A stretch of 22,811 nucleotides of DNA from assembly GCA_002352375.1 (NCBI GenBank), contig DEIH01000130.1, forward strand, positions 16,246 to 39,056, read 5' to 3'. A program made the translations under genes and the position numbers. The DNA is from Spirochaeta sp. UBA2779 (lineage in GTDB: Bacteria > Spirochaetota > Spirochaetia > DSM-2461). The stretch's first letter is position 1. Each line of letters opens with the position of its first letter. Of this stretch, positions 7,781-14,834 are shown piece after piece. The notes beneath the pieces were generated by a model. It was not told the origin of the DNA. It saw nothing but the letters and a program-made list of their open reading frames with translations, and searched no databases.

Positions 7781-8564
7781 ACTCAGCGATGTATCCCTGA
7801 TTTTCGGAGAAGGGACTCCCGACAGGGTTGAGGCTCTTAATAATATATCGTTTCAACTCAATCATGGTGATTTTGTTACTGTTATAGGTTCCAACGGTGC
7901 CGGCAAGAGCAGCCTGTTCAACGCTGTATCCGGCCTTTATCCACCAACATCTGGTGTTATCAGTAAGAATAAAGTGGATATTACCCGGTGGCCGGAATAC
8001 AAACGGGCTGCATTTATCGGTCGTGTGTTTCAAGATCCACTGATGGGAACCGCTGGTAATATGAGTGTTCAGGACAACCTCACCATAGCCAGCTACAAGG
8101 GCATGAAAAAACTGAAGATAAGTCTGAACAAACAGAAAAAAAATGAATTTCGTGAACTTTTATCTCAGCTGGAGATGGGATTGGAAGATCGGATAAGCGA
8201 TAATGTCGGTCAGCTTTCAGGGGGACAGCGTCAGGCCCTCACCATGCTGATGATGGTTCTTTCATCTCCCGATCTTGTTCTCCTCGATGAGCATACAGCA
8301 GCTCTAGACCCCAGGAATGCCGAGAAGGTGCTGGAACTTACAAGCCGGTTTTACTCCAATTACAAACTCACGGTGATGATGGTTACCCACAACATGAAGA
8401 TGGCCCTTGATTTTGGAAACCGCCTGATAATGATGGACCGGGGTGAGATAATTCTGGAAGCCGAAGGGAAAGAGAAATCCCGGCTGACTGTAGACGAACT
8501 TGTTAAACGCTTTCATGATATTCGCGGAATGAGTCTCACCAACGATGAAACTCTTCTGAGTTAA
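7773..8564 (+). CDS. ABC transporter ATP-binding protein, TrpZ-like
   Basis: A 263-residue ATPase that powers the importer from the cytoplasmic face. Motifs in order: Walker A GSNGAGKSS at 39-47, signature LSGGQ at 148-152, Walker B LVLLDE at 168-173 with a following D-loop (AALD), and the switch His at 206 in MVTHNM. The ATG at 7773 lies within the last codons of the permease and is preceded by AAGAAGAGG, a good ribosome site. The TrpXYZ-type gene order makes a shared transport function nearly certain, though the substrate is inferred. The C-terminus (about residues 230-263) is a short tail without a recognisable regulatory domain. Confidence 0.92.
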   Translation: MIKLSDVSLIFGEGTPDRVEALNNISFQLNHGDFVTVIGSNGAGKSSLFNAVSGLYPPTSGVISKNKVDITRWPEYKRAAFIGRVFQDPLMGTAGNMSVQDNLTIASYKGMKKLKISLNKQKKNEFRELLSQLEMGLEDRISDNVGQLSGGQRQALTMLMMVLSSPDLVLLDEHTAALDPRNAEKVLELTSRFYSNYKLTVMMVTHNMKMALDFGNRLIMMDRGEIILEAEGKEKSRLTVDELVKRFHDIRGMSLTNDETLLS

Positions 8565-8599
8565 CCCTTTAAAATGCATCAATCTATCTGGAGTAATAA

Positions 8600-9043
8600 A
8601 TGAAATTTGTAATTGCAAACGACCATGCCGCTATTGAGCTTAAGGAAACACTTAAAAATTGGCTTGAAAGTGAAGGTCATGAAGTAACTGACCTAGGAGC
8701 CGCAACCGGTGAAAGTGTAGATTACCCCGATAAAGCTGTAGAGGCTGCTAAGGTGTTCCTGGCCGGGGGATACGATCACGGTATTGTATGCTGCGGAACC
8801 GGAATCGGAATCTCCATCACCGCCAACAAGGTTAAAGGTATACGCTGCGCTCTGCCGCAGAACGTCTATGCCGCCGCCATGGCCAAAGAACATAACAACT
8901 GCCAGTTTATCGCTTTCGGCGGCCGTATTGAATATCCCCAATCTCCAGTGGAAATGCTCAAAGCCTACCTGGATACTGAATACGGCGGAACCGACCGCCA
9001 CGATCGCCGGGTGAATAAAATCATGTCAGCCGAAGAGATCTGA
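8600..9043 (+). CDS. rpiB: Ribose-5-phosphate isomerase B
   Basis: A 147-residue member of the RpiB/LacAB family, which interconverts ribose 5-phosphate and ribulose 5-phosphate in the pentose phosphate pathway. The N-terminal phosphate-binding region ANDHAAIELK, the active-site CGTGIGISI with Cys65 and Thr67, and the EHNNCQFIAFGGR segment all match. In the last segment, the usual HND is HNN. The ATG at 8600 has TGGAG six bases upstream. It follows the importer ATPase by 35 bases with no terminator hairpin visible, so it may share the transcript, although no metabolic link to the importer is obvious. LacA/LacB are related, but the single copy and its length favour RpiB. Confidence 0.93.
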   Translation: MKFVIANDHAAIELKETLKNWLESEGHEVTDLGAATGESVDYPDKAVEAAKVFLAGGYDHGIVCCGTGIGISITANKVKGIRCALPQNVYAAAMAKEHNNCQFIAFGGRIEYPQSPVEMLKAYLDTEYGGTDRHDRRVNKIMSAEEI

Positions 9044-9071
9044 AACTAAAAAGCAGCAGCATCCTTCCGCC

Positions 9072-9100
9072 TTGACTCAAAAGGAGCATATCGATAGTGT
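9072..9100 (+). promoter_or_regulatory. Possible tRNA promoter
   Basis: TTGACT at 9072-9077, a 17-bp spacer and TAGTGT at 9095-9100 lie just upstream of the tRNA. Transcription would start near 9107, four bases before the mature 5' end. The -10 box is weak. Confidence 0.4.
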
Positions 9101-9110
9101 TTCTTACCAC

Positions 9111-9184
9111 GGTCGTTTAGCTCAGCTGGATAGAGCGTTGCCCTCCGGAGGCAAAGGTCAGAGGTTCGAATCCTCTAACGATCA
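9111..9184 (+). tRNA. tRNA-Arg (anticodon CCG)
   Basis: A complete cloverleaf. The acceptor GGTCGTT (9111-9117) pairs with AACGATC (9177-9183), with one G-U pair. The D stem is GCTC/GAGC (9120-9123, 9133-9136). The anticodon stem TTGCC/GGCAA (9138-9142, 9150-9154) encloses the loop CTCCGGA with anticodon CCG at 9145-9147, reading the Arg codon CGG. The T stem AGAGG/CCTCT encloses TTCGAAT. The discriminator is A (9184) and the CCA end is not encoded. I see no duplicated 3' end nearby that would suggest an integration site. Confidence 0.96.
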
Positions 9185-9254
9185 AAACTGTCAAATGGTT
9201 CTATACCCTACAAAAGAACTCGTTTATCTGATATATTTAATTGATATAAATAAC

Positions 9255-9259
9255 AAGGA
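9255..9259 (+). promoter_or_regulatory. Ribosome binding site that decides the sulfatase start
   Basis: AAGGA lies seven bases before the GTG at 9267. It favours this start over upstream in-frame codons, which would place the tRNA gene inside the protein. Confidence 0.65.
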
Positions 9260-9266
9260 TAACGAT

Positions 9267-10874
9267 GTGAAGAGACGCCTGCCCCTGGCCCTCGCAGCAT
9301 TTGTCGCTGTCATTCTGGTCTGGCTTATCAGACCTTTAAAAAGCAATGAATGGGATATCGAGTTCGATCCGCAGCTTCAGGATGGAAAAAACCAATATTT
9401 GGATGTTCTGGCTCAGAACAAATCTCTAAAGAACCGCCCGAATGTTGTTATAATACTTGCCGACGACCTTGGAATGACAGACATTTCCCTCTATGGCTCA
9501 CCCTATATCGACACACCCAATATAGATTCTATAGGGGAACAGGGTATCACCTATGCTCAAGCCTATTCCACTGCGCCGATTTGCTCCCCTTCCCGGGCTG
9601 GACTCCTAACCGGACGCTATCAGAACCGATACGGATTTGACAGCCAACCCATGACCCGATACGCCCGCAACCAGCTGGAATATCTTGGTTTCAAGTACTT
9701 TATCAATACAAAACCGATGTATCTCATAAACAATCACAGTATTCCCAACCCTGATCAGATTGAACGACAGGGAATGCCTCCTACTGAAATTCTACTCAGT
9801 GAAGCCCTGTCAGCATCGGGTTATCATTGTGATGCTGTCGGTAAATGGCATCTGGGTTATGGTGATCTGCAGTTTCCAGACAACCGTGGTTTTAAGTCTT
9901 TTTTCGGATTTCTTGATGCATTCAGCTATTACATAAACCCTGAACAGGAGGGAGTAGAAAGCTGGCAGTTTGACGAGTTCAGCGAAAAACATATATGGAA
10001 ACAGCATAGAGAAGGATTTAGTGCCATATTGCGTGATGGTACGGTTGTTGATGAAAAAGAACATCTTACCGATGCATTTGCCAGGGAAGCTTCTTCCCGA
10101 ATCCGTGATGCAGCTTTATCCGAGAATCCTTTTTTCCTCTATATCCCTTTTTCAGCTCCGCATACGCCTTTTCAGGCTCTCAGTAAATATACGGCCCGAT
10201 TTCAGAATATTGAAGATCCTCGAAAACGTATTTATTACGCTCTGATTGCCCAGTTGGATGATGCGGTGGGCAGGATCCTGAAAACTCTGGACGAAACCGG
10301 GGAGGCTGATAACACTCTGGTTATCTTTTCAAGTGACAATGGCGGAGCAACCTACACCGGGGCTACGGGTAACGATCCTCTTAGAGGGGGTAAAATGTCT
10401 CACTTTGAAGGCGGACTGTCTGTACCTTTGATGATGAGATGGCCCGGGGTAATTCAAAAAGGTTCAAATGAAAGCCGCCCTGTAATTCAAATGGATCTCT
10501 TCAATACAATAATGGCATCAGCCGGCATTCCCTTGCCTGAGGATCGGATGATGGATGGAATCAACCTCCTTGATGATTCTGCAATGGATAAAACTGTCAA
10601 TCGTCCTCTATTCTGGCGGAGTGACTACAACCACATCGTTCAGTACCGACAGTGGAAACTTATGATGAACGGTAAGGATGGTAAAATATGGCTCTACAAC
10701 ATTGCAGAAGACCGGGAGGAAAACAACAACCTGGCTGATGTAAAACCTGAGATTGTTGAGAAACTTAAATCCATGTTCGAAGAGTGGAACATAGAGATGC
10801 AGAAACCGGCCTGGCCCCGGGTTATGGACTATTTGTACGACGAAGACGGGGAAGGATACTGGTTTGCCACCTGA
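9267..10874 (+). CDS. Sulfatase (arylsulfatase type, S1 family)
   Basis: An enzyme of 535 residues that hydrolyses sulfate esters. The catalytic Cys106 sits in ICSPSRAGLLTGR, the C-x-P-S-R signature that is converted to formylglycine. Metal ligands D66-D67 are in the LADDLG motif, and GKWHLGY and SSDNGG (metal/sulfate site) follow. The start is GTG at 9267 with AAGGA upstream; the frame is open further back but runs through the tRNA. The N-terminus KRRLPLALAAFVAVILVWLI is a signal peptide or signal anchor, so the enzyme works in the periplasm or at the surface. No formylglycine-generating enzyme lies in the window. Substrates of this branch include sulfated sugars; the exact one cannot be read. 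The 3' end overlaps sppA by 53 bp. A role in host-free polysaccharide use, with the GH9 enzyme nearby, is inference. Confidence 0.9.
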   Translation: MKRRLPLALAAFVAVILVWLIRPLKSNEWDIEFDPQLQDGKNQYLDVLAQNKSLKNRPNVVIILADDLGMTDISLYGSPYIDTPNIDSIGEQGITYAQAYSTAPICSPSRAGLLTGRYQNRYGFDSQPMTRYARNQLEYLGFKYFINTKPMYLINNHSIPNPDQIERQGMPPTEILLSEALSASGYHCDAVGKWHLGYGDLQFPDNRGFKSFFGFLDAFSYYINPEQEGVESWQFDEFSEKHIWKQHREGFSAILRDGTVVDEKEHLTDAFAREASSRIRDAALSENPFFLYIPFSAPHTPFQALSKYTARFQNIEDPRKRIYYALIAQLDDAVGRILKTLDETGEADNTLVIFSSDNGGATYTGATGNDPLRGGKMSHFEGGLSVPLMMRWPGVIQKGSNESRPVIQMDLFNTIMASAGIPLPEDRMMDGINLLDDSAMDKTVNRPLFWRSDYNHIVQYRQWKLMMNGKDGKIWLYNIAEDREENNNLADVKPEIVEKLKSMFEEWNIEMQKPAWPRVMDYLYDEDGEGYWFAT

Positions 10875-12576
10875 AAGACTTTGATGTTGCTCCCCGGATA
10901 CTGTGCTTTCCCCATAGCAGTTTCCCCAGCATTTTTTCTCCCGGGTTTTCCATCTTCTCAAAATAAATAGTATTCCACTCATCCAAACCGGCAAGCCCGG
11001 CGGCGGATTCTTCAGCTTCCTTCAGACCTCCGCTGATATCAGCCAGGCCGCTTTCTATAGCTCTGCTTCCAGACCATGGGATGCCCCCTGCGAGCTTGTC
11101 AACTTCTTCTGCTGATAACCCCCGCTTCTCGGCAACAAGAGAGCGAAACATACCATCGATATCCCTGACAGAAGATGCGTAAAGAGAAGCTGTTCTTTCG
11201 TCAAGACTTCGCCCAGGATTGGTAGAACCAGCCCAGGGTGTTGTTCCGATACCGTCTATATGCACCCCTAACCACCGGGATAGGGCTTCCTCAAAGCTCA
11301 AAGACATACTGTAAACACCGATTGATCCGGTAATGGTTTCCGGTCTTGTTAGAATCAGATCTGATTCTGCGGCTATCCAATACCCACCGGATGCGGCAAG
11401 ATTACCCATGGAAACCACAACAGGGAGGTTCCACTGCTTACGGGTTTCTTCCAGAACACGCCTTATTTCCTCACCAGCTCGTACGTCACCTCCAGGGCTG
11501 TTTATCCGAAGAACGACAGCCTTCACACCGTGTGTCTCTCTGGCAGTTGTTATTGTTTGTACAACATCGGAACTTCCAGCGTTTCCGGCTGCTCCTTCTC
11601 CGTAAACCAGAACGCCGGTAATGGGAATAACGGCGATTGTCCCATCTTTTCCCCTTTGATGAAACTGCCCGGAGACATAATCAACAGCATCAATTCTCCG
11701 GGATTCATCCGTACCGAACTGGGCATCTAGAAGTTCTTTTAAAACACCGCCGGTTTCTACAAGGTCGACAAGTCCTGCATCAAGAGCCGACTTTGAACCA
11801 TCTCCTCCAGCGTCAAGTAGATACTTATCGTAGTTATTAATCCATTCGCTGAGATATTCAGTATCAACGCCACGATTGGCTGCAACATCGTTAAGCCAAC
11901 TATCCCAAAGATCTGTCAGAAGCCTGGTTTCATCCCGGCGGGCAGCCTCGGACATTCCATCGAGAATGTAATTTTCTGCTCCGGTTTTTGATTCCCCTGA
12001 ACGGAAAAGTTCTGCTTTTACCCCGTATTTTTCCAGACCTTCGGCATAATACGCCCGAAAGGACCCATATCCGGAAGGAAATACTTCCCCGATGCGGTCG
12101 ACCAGTATGTAATCTGATGATGATGCGATTCGATAACGGGCATTATCGTAGGTATCGGCGCTGGATATAATATTTTTCCCACTCTCACCGAATCGTTTTA
12201 CCGCATCGGCCAGCTCTCCCACAGCAGCGGTTCCCCCTCCGCTCATATTACTGAGATTTATCCAGAGACCGGATATTCTCGGATCTGATGATGCCATATC
12301 CAGCGCGGTAATCAGATCATCCAGAAGAGTCTCATTCAGATATCCCCCTACCGGAACACCGCGGTAACTGACAGGGGAAGTATACGCATCTACCAGGGTG
12401 CCAAGAGGATTGAGAACAAGCAGACTATCCGGTTTAACCGATGGAGGCCTGTTACCCAGAACCGTTATAAGAAGGAGTAAGACTATACCCCAGAAGATAA
12501 GGGCAAGAATTACCCTTCTGATGATATCCATCGTATGAGCAATATGAGCCAGACGCTGTTTTAGATAGTATCTCAT
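10822..12576 (-). CDS. sppA: Signal peptide peptidase SppA, 67-kDa type
   Basis: A membrane-bound Ser/Lys protease of 584 residues that degrades cleaved signal peptides. It is the long form with two tandem ClpP-like halves, as in E. coli (618 residues). The catalytic Lys197 lies in RSGESKTGAEN in the first half, and Ser396 in MGNLAASGGYW in the second. These positions match E. coli K209 and S409 by motif. One transmembrane helix spans about 19-41 (RRVILALIFWGIVLLLLITV). The ATG at 12576 has AAAGG six bases upstream. It starts 9 bases after the rhodanese stop, so the two are probably co-transcribed. The last 18 residues are encoded opposite the end of the sulfatase gene, so this C-terminal tail (SFRWQTSILPRLRRTNSP) is likely lineage-specific. 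Confidence 0.92.
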   Translation of the reverse strand: MRYYLKQRLAHIAHTMDIIRRVILALIFWGIVLLLLITVLGNRPPSVKPDSLLVLNPLGTLVDAYTSPVSYRGVPVGGYLNETLLDDLITALDMASSDPRISGLWINLSNMSGGGTAAVGELADAVKRFGESGKNIISSADTYDNARYRIASSSDYILVDRIGEVFPSGYGSFRAYYAEGLEKYGVKAELFRSGESKTGAENYILDGMSEAARRDETRLLTDLWDSWLNDVAANRGVDTEYLSEWINNYDKYLLDAGGDGSKSALDAGLVDLVETGGVLKELLDAQFGTDESRRIDAVDYVSGQFHQRGKDGTIAVIPITGVLVYGEGAAGNAGSSDVVQTITTARETHGVKAVVLRINSPGGDVRAGEEIRRVLEETRKQWNLPVVVSMGNLAASGGYWIAAESDLILTRPETITGSIGVYSMSLSFEEALSRWLGVHIDGIGTTPWAGSTNPGRSLDERTASLYASSVRDIDGMFRSLVAEKRGLSAEEVDKLAGGIPWSGSRAIESGLADISGGLKEAEESAAGLAGLDEWNTIYFEKMENPGEKMLGKLLWGKHSIRGATSKSFRWQTSILPRLRRTNSP

Positions 12577-12585
12577 TAAAAACCT

Positions 12586-13017
12586 TTACTGTTCTTCAAC
12601 AGCCAGAAGACGAGTTGAATTACGGGACCACCCTCCGGATAAATCGTACACATGCTGAAATCCGAGATTCTTCATTATACTCAGGGTTCTCCCGCTCCTG
12701 TTTCCTGAATGACAGTAAAGAAAATACGTTTCATCTCTGTCGAGAGCGCTGACTTTACTCTGAAAATCTCTGTCATAATAATCGATATTTATCGATGTAG
12801 GCGCATTGCCGTCGGTATATTCACCGGGTGTCCGAACATCCAGAAGTATTCCGCTGCCCTCACTCCGCTGCTGTTCAAGAGCGGGAAAAAAAACATCTGC
12901 TGAGACGGTTTTATTAATTGTTTCTTCTGCTGAAAGAGATAAGGTAGTTATAATGCTCAACAGCAGGAATACAAATACGCTAAGCTTAAATAGAAAACGT
13001 GTATTTTTATTATTCAT
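12586..13017 (-). CDS. Exported rhodanese-domain protein
   Basis: A 143-residue protein with a signal peptide (hydrophobic from about 10 to 30, FVFLLLSIITTLSLSAEE) and a single rhodanese domain. The active-site loop YCHSGNRSG holds Cys102 and Arg107, the C-x-x-G-x-R pattern of active single-domain sulfurtransferases. LLDVRTPGEY near residue 60 is the typical first strand. It should carry sulfur or act on thiols in the periplasm; the substrate is unknown. The frame is open further upstream to 13164, but the ATG at 13017 gives a proper signal peptide. No Shine-Dalgarno sequence precedes it. Instead TATACT stands six bases before the ATG, the same geometry as hrpA and dinB. sppA follows after 9 bases. 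It diverges from the GH9 gene with only 22 bases between starts. Confidence 0.87.
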   Translation of the reverse strand: MNNKNTRFLFKLSVFVFLLLSIITTLSLSAEETINKTVSADVFFPALEQQRSEGSGILLDVRTPGEYTDGNAPTSINIDYYDRDFQSKVSALDRDETYFLYCHSGNRSGRTLSIMKNLGFQHVYDLSGGWSRNSTRLLAVEEQ

Positions 13018-13023
13018 ATCAAC

Positions 13024-13029
13024 AGTATA
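13024..13029 (-). promoter_or_regulatory. Candidate -10 box, rhodanese-sppA
   Basis: TATACT on the minus strand ends six bases before the ATG at 13017, which would put the transcript start on or next to the ATG. No good -35 box is found at 16-18 bp (best is TTCCTT), so this is a weak call. It overlaps the ribosome site and start region of the divergent GH9 gene. Confidence 0.3.
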
Positions 13030-13033
13030 AGGA
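13029..13033 (+). promoter_or_regulatory. Ribosome binding site that decides the GH9 start
   Basis: AAGGA lies six bases before the TTG at 13040. The later ATG at 13079 has none, so the TTG is preferred. The site overlaps the candidate -10 box on the opposite strand. Confidence 0.6.
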
Positions 13034-13039
13034 TTAATC

Positions 13040-14818
13040 TTGAAGAAAAGGAATTCTTCGAACCTGATACAGAAAAAAATGTTTAAATTGCTTTTAATCA
13101 CATCTGTAACAGTCATTTTTTGTTCCTGCAATACGGCACCTGCACATCGAATCCAGGAATACAACCCTGTAAAAATGAATCAGATCGGATACCTCCCATC
13201 GGAAGAAAAGATTGTGTATTCTTCAGAGGCTGCCTGGAAATTCATTATCAGGAACTCATTATCTGGAGAAGAAGTTTATTCAGGAACGATGGGTTACTCC
13301 GGACTCGATGATGATACCGGAATGGATATTTATGTCGGGGATTTCACAGATTTCAAGGAAAGCGGAAGCTATATACTGGAAACAGAGGGTGTAGGAGAGA
13401 GTTATCCTTTCTCCATAGGTGAAAGGGTATACAACGATGCTCTCACACTTGCAGCAAGGTTCTTTTATTTACAGCGTTCGGGAATTGATATTACCATGGA
13501 TGATAAAAACAGCACTGTGACTGAAAAAGGGCATCTTCAGGATGCCGTACTCTGGGATGCACAGGCAGTTAAAAAGGATGTCCATGGAGGGTGGTACGAT
13601 GCCGGGGATTTCGGACGATACATTCCAACGGCAGCATTTTCTGTAAATCAGCTGTTGTACGCATTTTCAATAAATCCTCAATTTCATACGGACGGTTCAC
13701 TTGATATCCCGGAAAGTGGAAACGGAATACCCGATCTCCTTGATGAAATAAAATGGGAACTCTCCTGGATGCTGAAGATGCAGACTGATGAGGGATCTGT
13801 TTATCATAAAGTAACCACCCTGGATTATCCCGAGATGGGTACCGTCCCGGCGGATAATAGCGAACCCCTTTTTATTTTCGGCCCGACAAGCTCGGATACA
13901 GCTTACTTCACCGCGGCTCTGGCACGGGGCGCTTTGATACTGGAGCCCTACGATAAGGATTTCGCCTATCGATGCAGAACTGCTGCTCTAAAGAGTTACA
14001 ACTGGTTAAAAGAGAACCCAAATCAGTTTCCACCAGGTGGTTTTCAGAACCCATTAAAATCAAAGTACCCAATGCAGGGAGGTTATGATTTTATCGGATC
14101 CGAGGATCATGTCCGGATGTGGGCAGCTGCTGAAATTTTTGCTCTTGCCGGTGAAGATGAAGTTTTAAACGATTTTGAAAAACTCTTTAGAAAAAGTAAA
14201 GTAAATGGAGATTTCGTAAAAATGGACTGGTCTGAGCCCTACGGACTGGCCCTCTTTGCCTATCTCAATACGGCAGACACCAAGGGAGTATTATATAAAG
14301 AGGTTCTGGAGAATTTCAAAAAACAGGCTGATTTGATAGTGGATGTTTCTCAGCAATCGCTGTTTCACACTGCGCTGAGGGGAAGAAGCGGTGATTTTGC
14401 CTATGTCTGGGGGTCCAACCAGGTTGTCAGTGCCAACGGACTGGAACTGCTTATGGCCTACGCTCTGTTCAAGAATCAGATTTATCTACGAACTGCCTAC
14501 AGGCAGTTGCAGTACCTGTTGGGAAGTAACGGTCTTTCAAAAATATTTCTTTCAGGAATTGGAGGAAATCCTGTTGAATATCCCCATCATAATTTGAGTA
14601 TCCACCTGAAACAGGCTGTTGGGGGGATTGTGGGCGAAGGCCCGAATGGTGCTGTTGAAGAGGGGTCTGGCGGAGATATGGTTCTCAGCAAGCTGTGGAA
14701 CAAAGGGGTACCTCCGGCATTGTGTTATGAGGATAACAGCGAGTCCTGGGCAACGAACGAACCGACTATTGATGCCAATGCCTCGTTTACAGCTCTGCTT
14801 TCATACTTTGCCAGATAG
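13040..14818 (+). CDS. Glycoside hydrolase family 9 lipoprotein (endoglucanase-like)
   Basis: A 592-residue enzyme with a lipoprotein-like N-terminus, an Ig-like CelD_N domain (about 43-127, starting KMNQIGYLPSEEK) and a GH9 catalytic domain (about 132-592). The catalytic Asp pair is D187/D190 in GGWYDAGDFGRYIP, and the general acid is E574 in ATNEPTIDANASF. A FAYVWGSN segment and a NPVEYPHH motif are also present. Where many family members have PHHR, this one has PHHN. GH9 enzymes cut beta-1,4-glucans or related polymers; endo versus exo action cannot be read. The signal sequence (KLLLITSVTVIFCSC) ends in Cys30 after Ser, a loose lipobox as found in spirochaetes, so the enzyme is probably membrane-anchored. 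The start is TTG at 13040, chosen by its AAGGA site. It ends 16 bases from hrpA. Confidence 0.88.
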   Translation: MKKRNSSNLIQKKMFKLLLITSVTVIFCSCNTAPAHRIQEYNPVKMNQIGYLPSEEKIVYSSEAAWKFIIRNSLSGEEVYSGTMGYSGLDDDTGMDIYVGDFTDFKESGSYILETEGVGESYPFSIGERVYNDALTLAARFFYLQRSGIDITMDDKNSTVTEKGHLQDAVLWDAQAVKKDVHGGWYDAGDFGRYIPTAAFSVNQLLYAFSINPQFHTDGSLDIPESGNGIPDLLDEIKWELSWMLKMQTDEGSVYHKVTTLDYPEMGTVPADNSEPLFIFGPTSSDTAYFTAALARGALILEPYDKDFAYRCRTAALKSYNWLKENPNQFPPGGFQNPLKSKYPMQGGYDFIGSEDHVRMWAAAEIFALAGEDEVLNDFEKLFRKSKVNGDFVKMDWSEPYGLALFAYLNTADTKGVLYKEVLENFKKQADLIVDVSQQSLFHTALRGRSGDFAYVWGSNQVVSANGLELLMAYALFKNQIYLRTAYRQLQYLLGSNGLSKIFLSGIGGNPVEYPHHNLSIHLKQAVGGIVGEGPNGAVEEGSGGDMVLSKLWNKGVPPALCYEDNSESWATNEPTIDANASFTALLSYFAR

Positions 14819-14834
14819 ACGGTAGAGATGGAAT

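Noticed and set aside
9072..9266. In-frame upstream extension of the sulfatase to a TTG at 9072
   Set aside because: The extension would translate straight through the tRNA-Arg gene (9111-9184). The GTG at 9267 has a good AAGGA site and gives a proper signal sequence.
9111..9266. tRNA-Arg as an integration site for a mobile element
   Set aside because: No integrase, no repeat of the tRNA 3' end and no change of gene style on either side.
12949..12954. Perfect TATAAT on the plus strand, 86 bases before the GH9 start
   Set aside because: No -35-like hexamer lies 16-18 bp upstream, and it is inside the rhodanese signal-peptide codons. It could be a weak GH9 promoter but is not supported.
13018..13164. 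Longer rhodanese reading frame up to 13164
   Set aside because: It would run back through the GH9 start and signal sequence. It would also bury the signal peptide that begins at the ATG at 13017.
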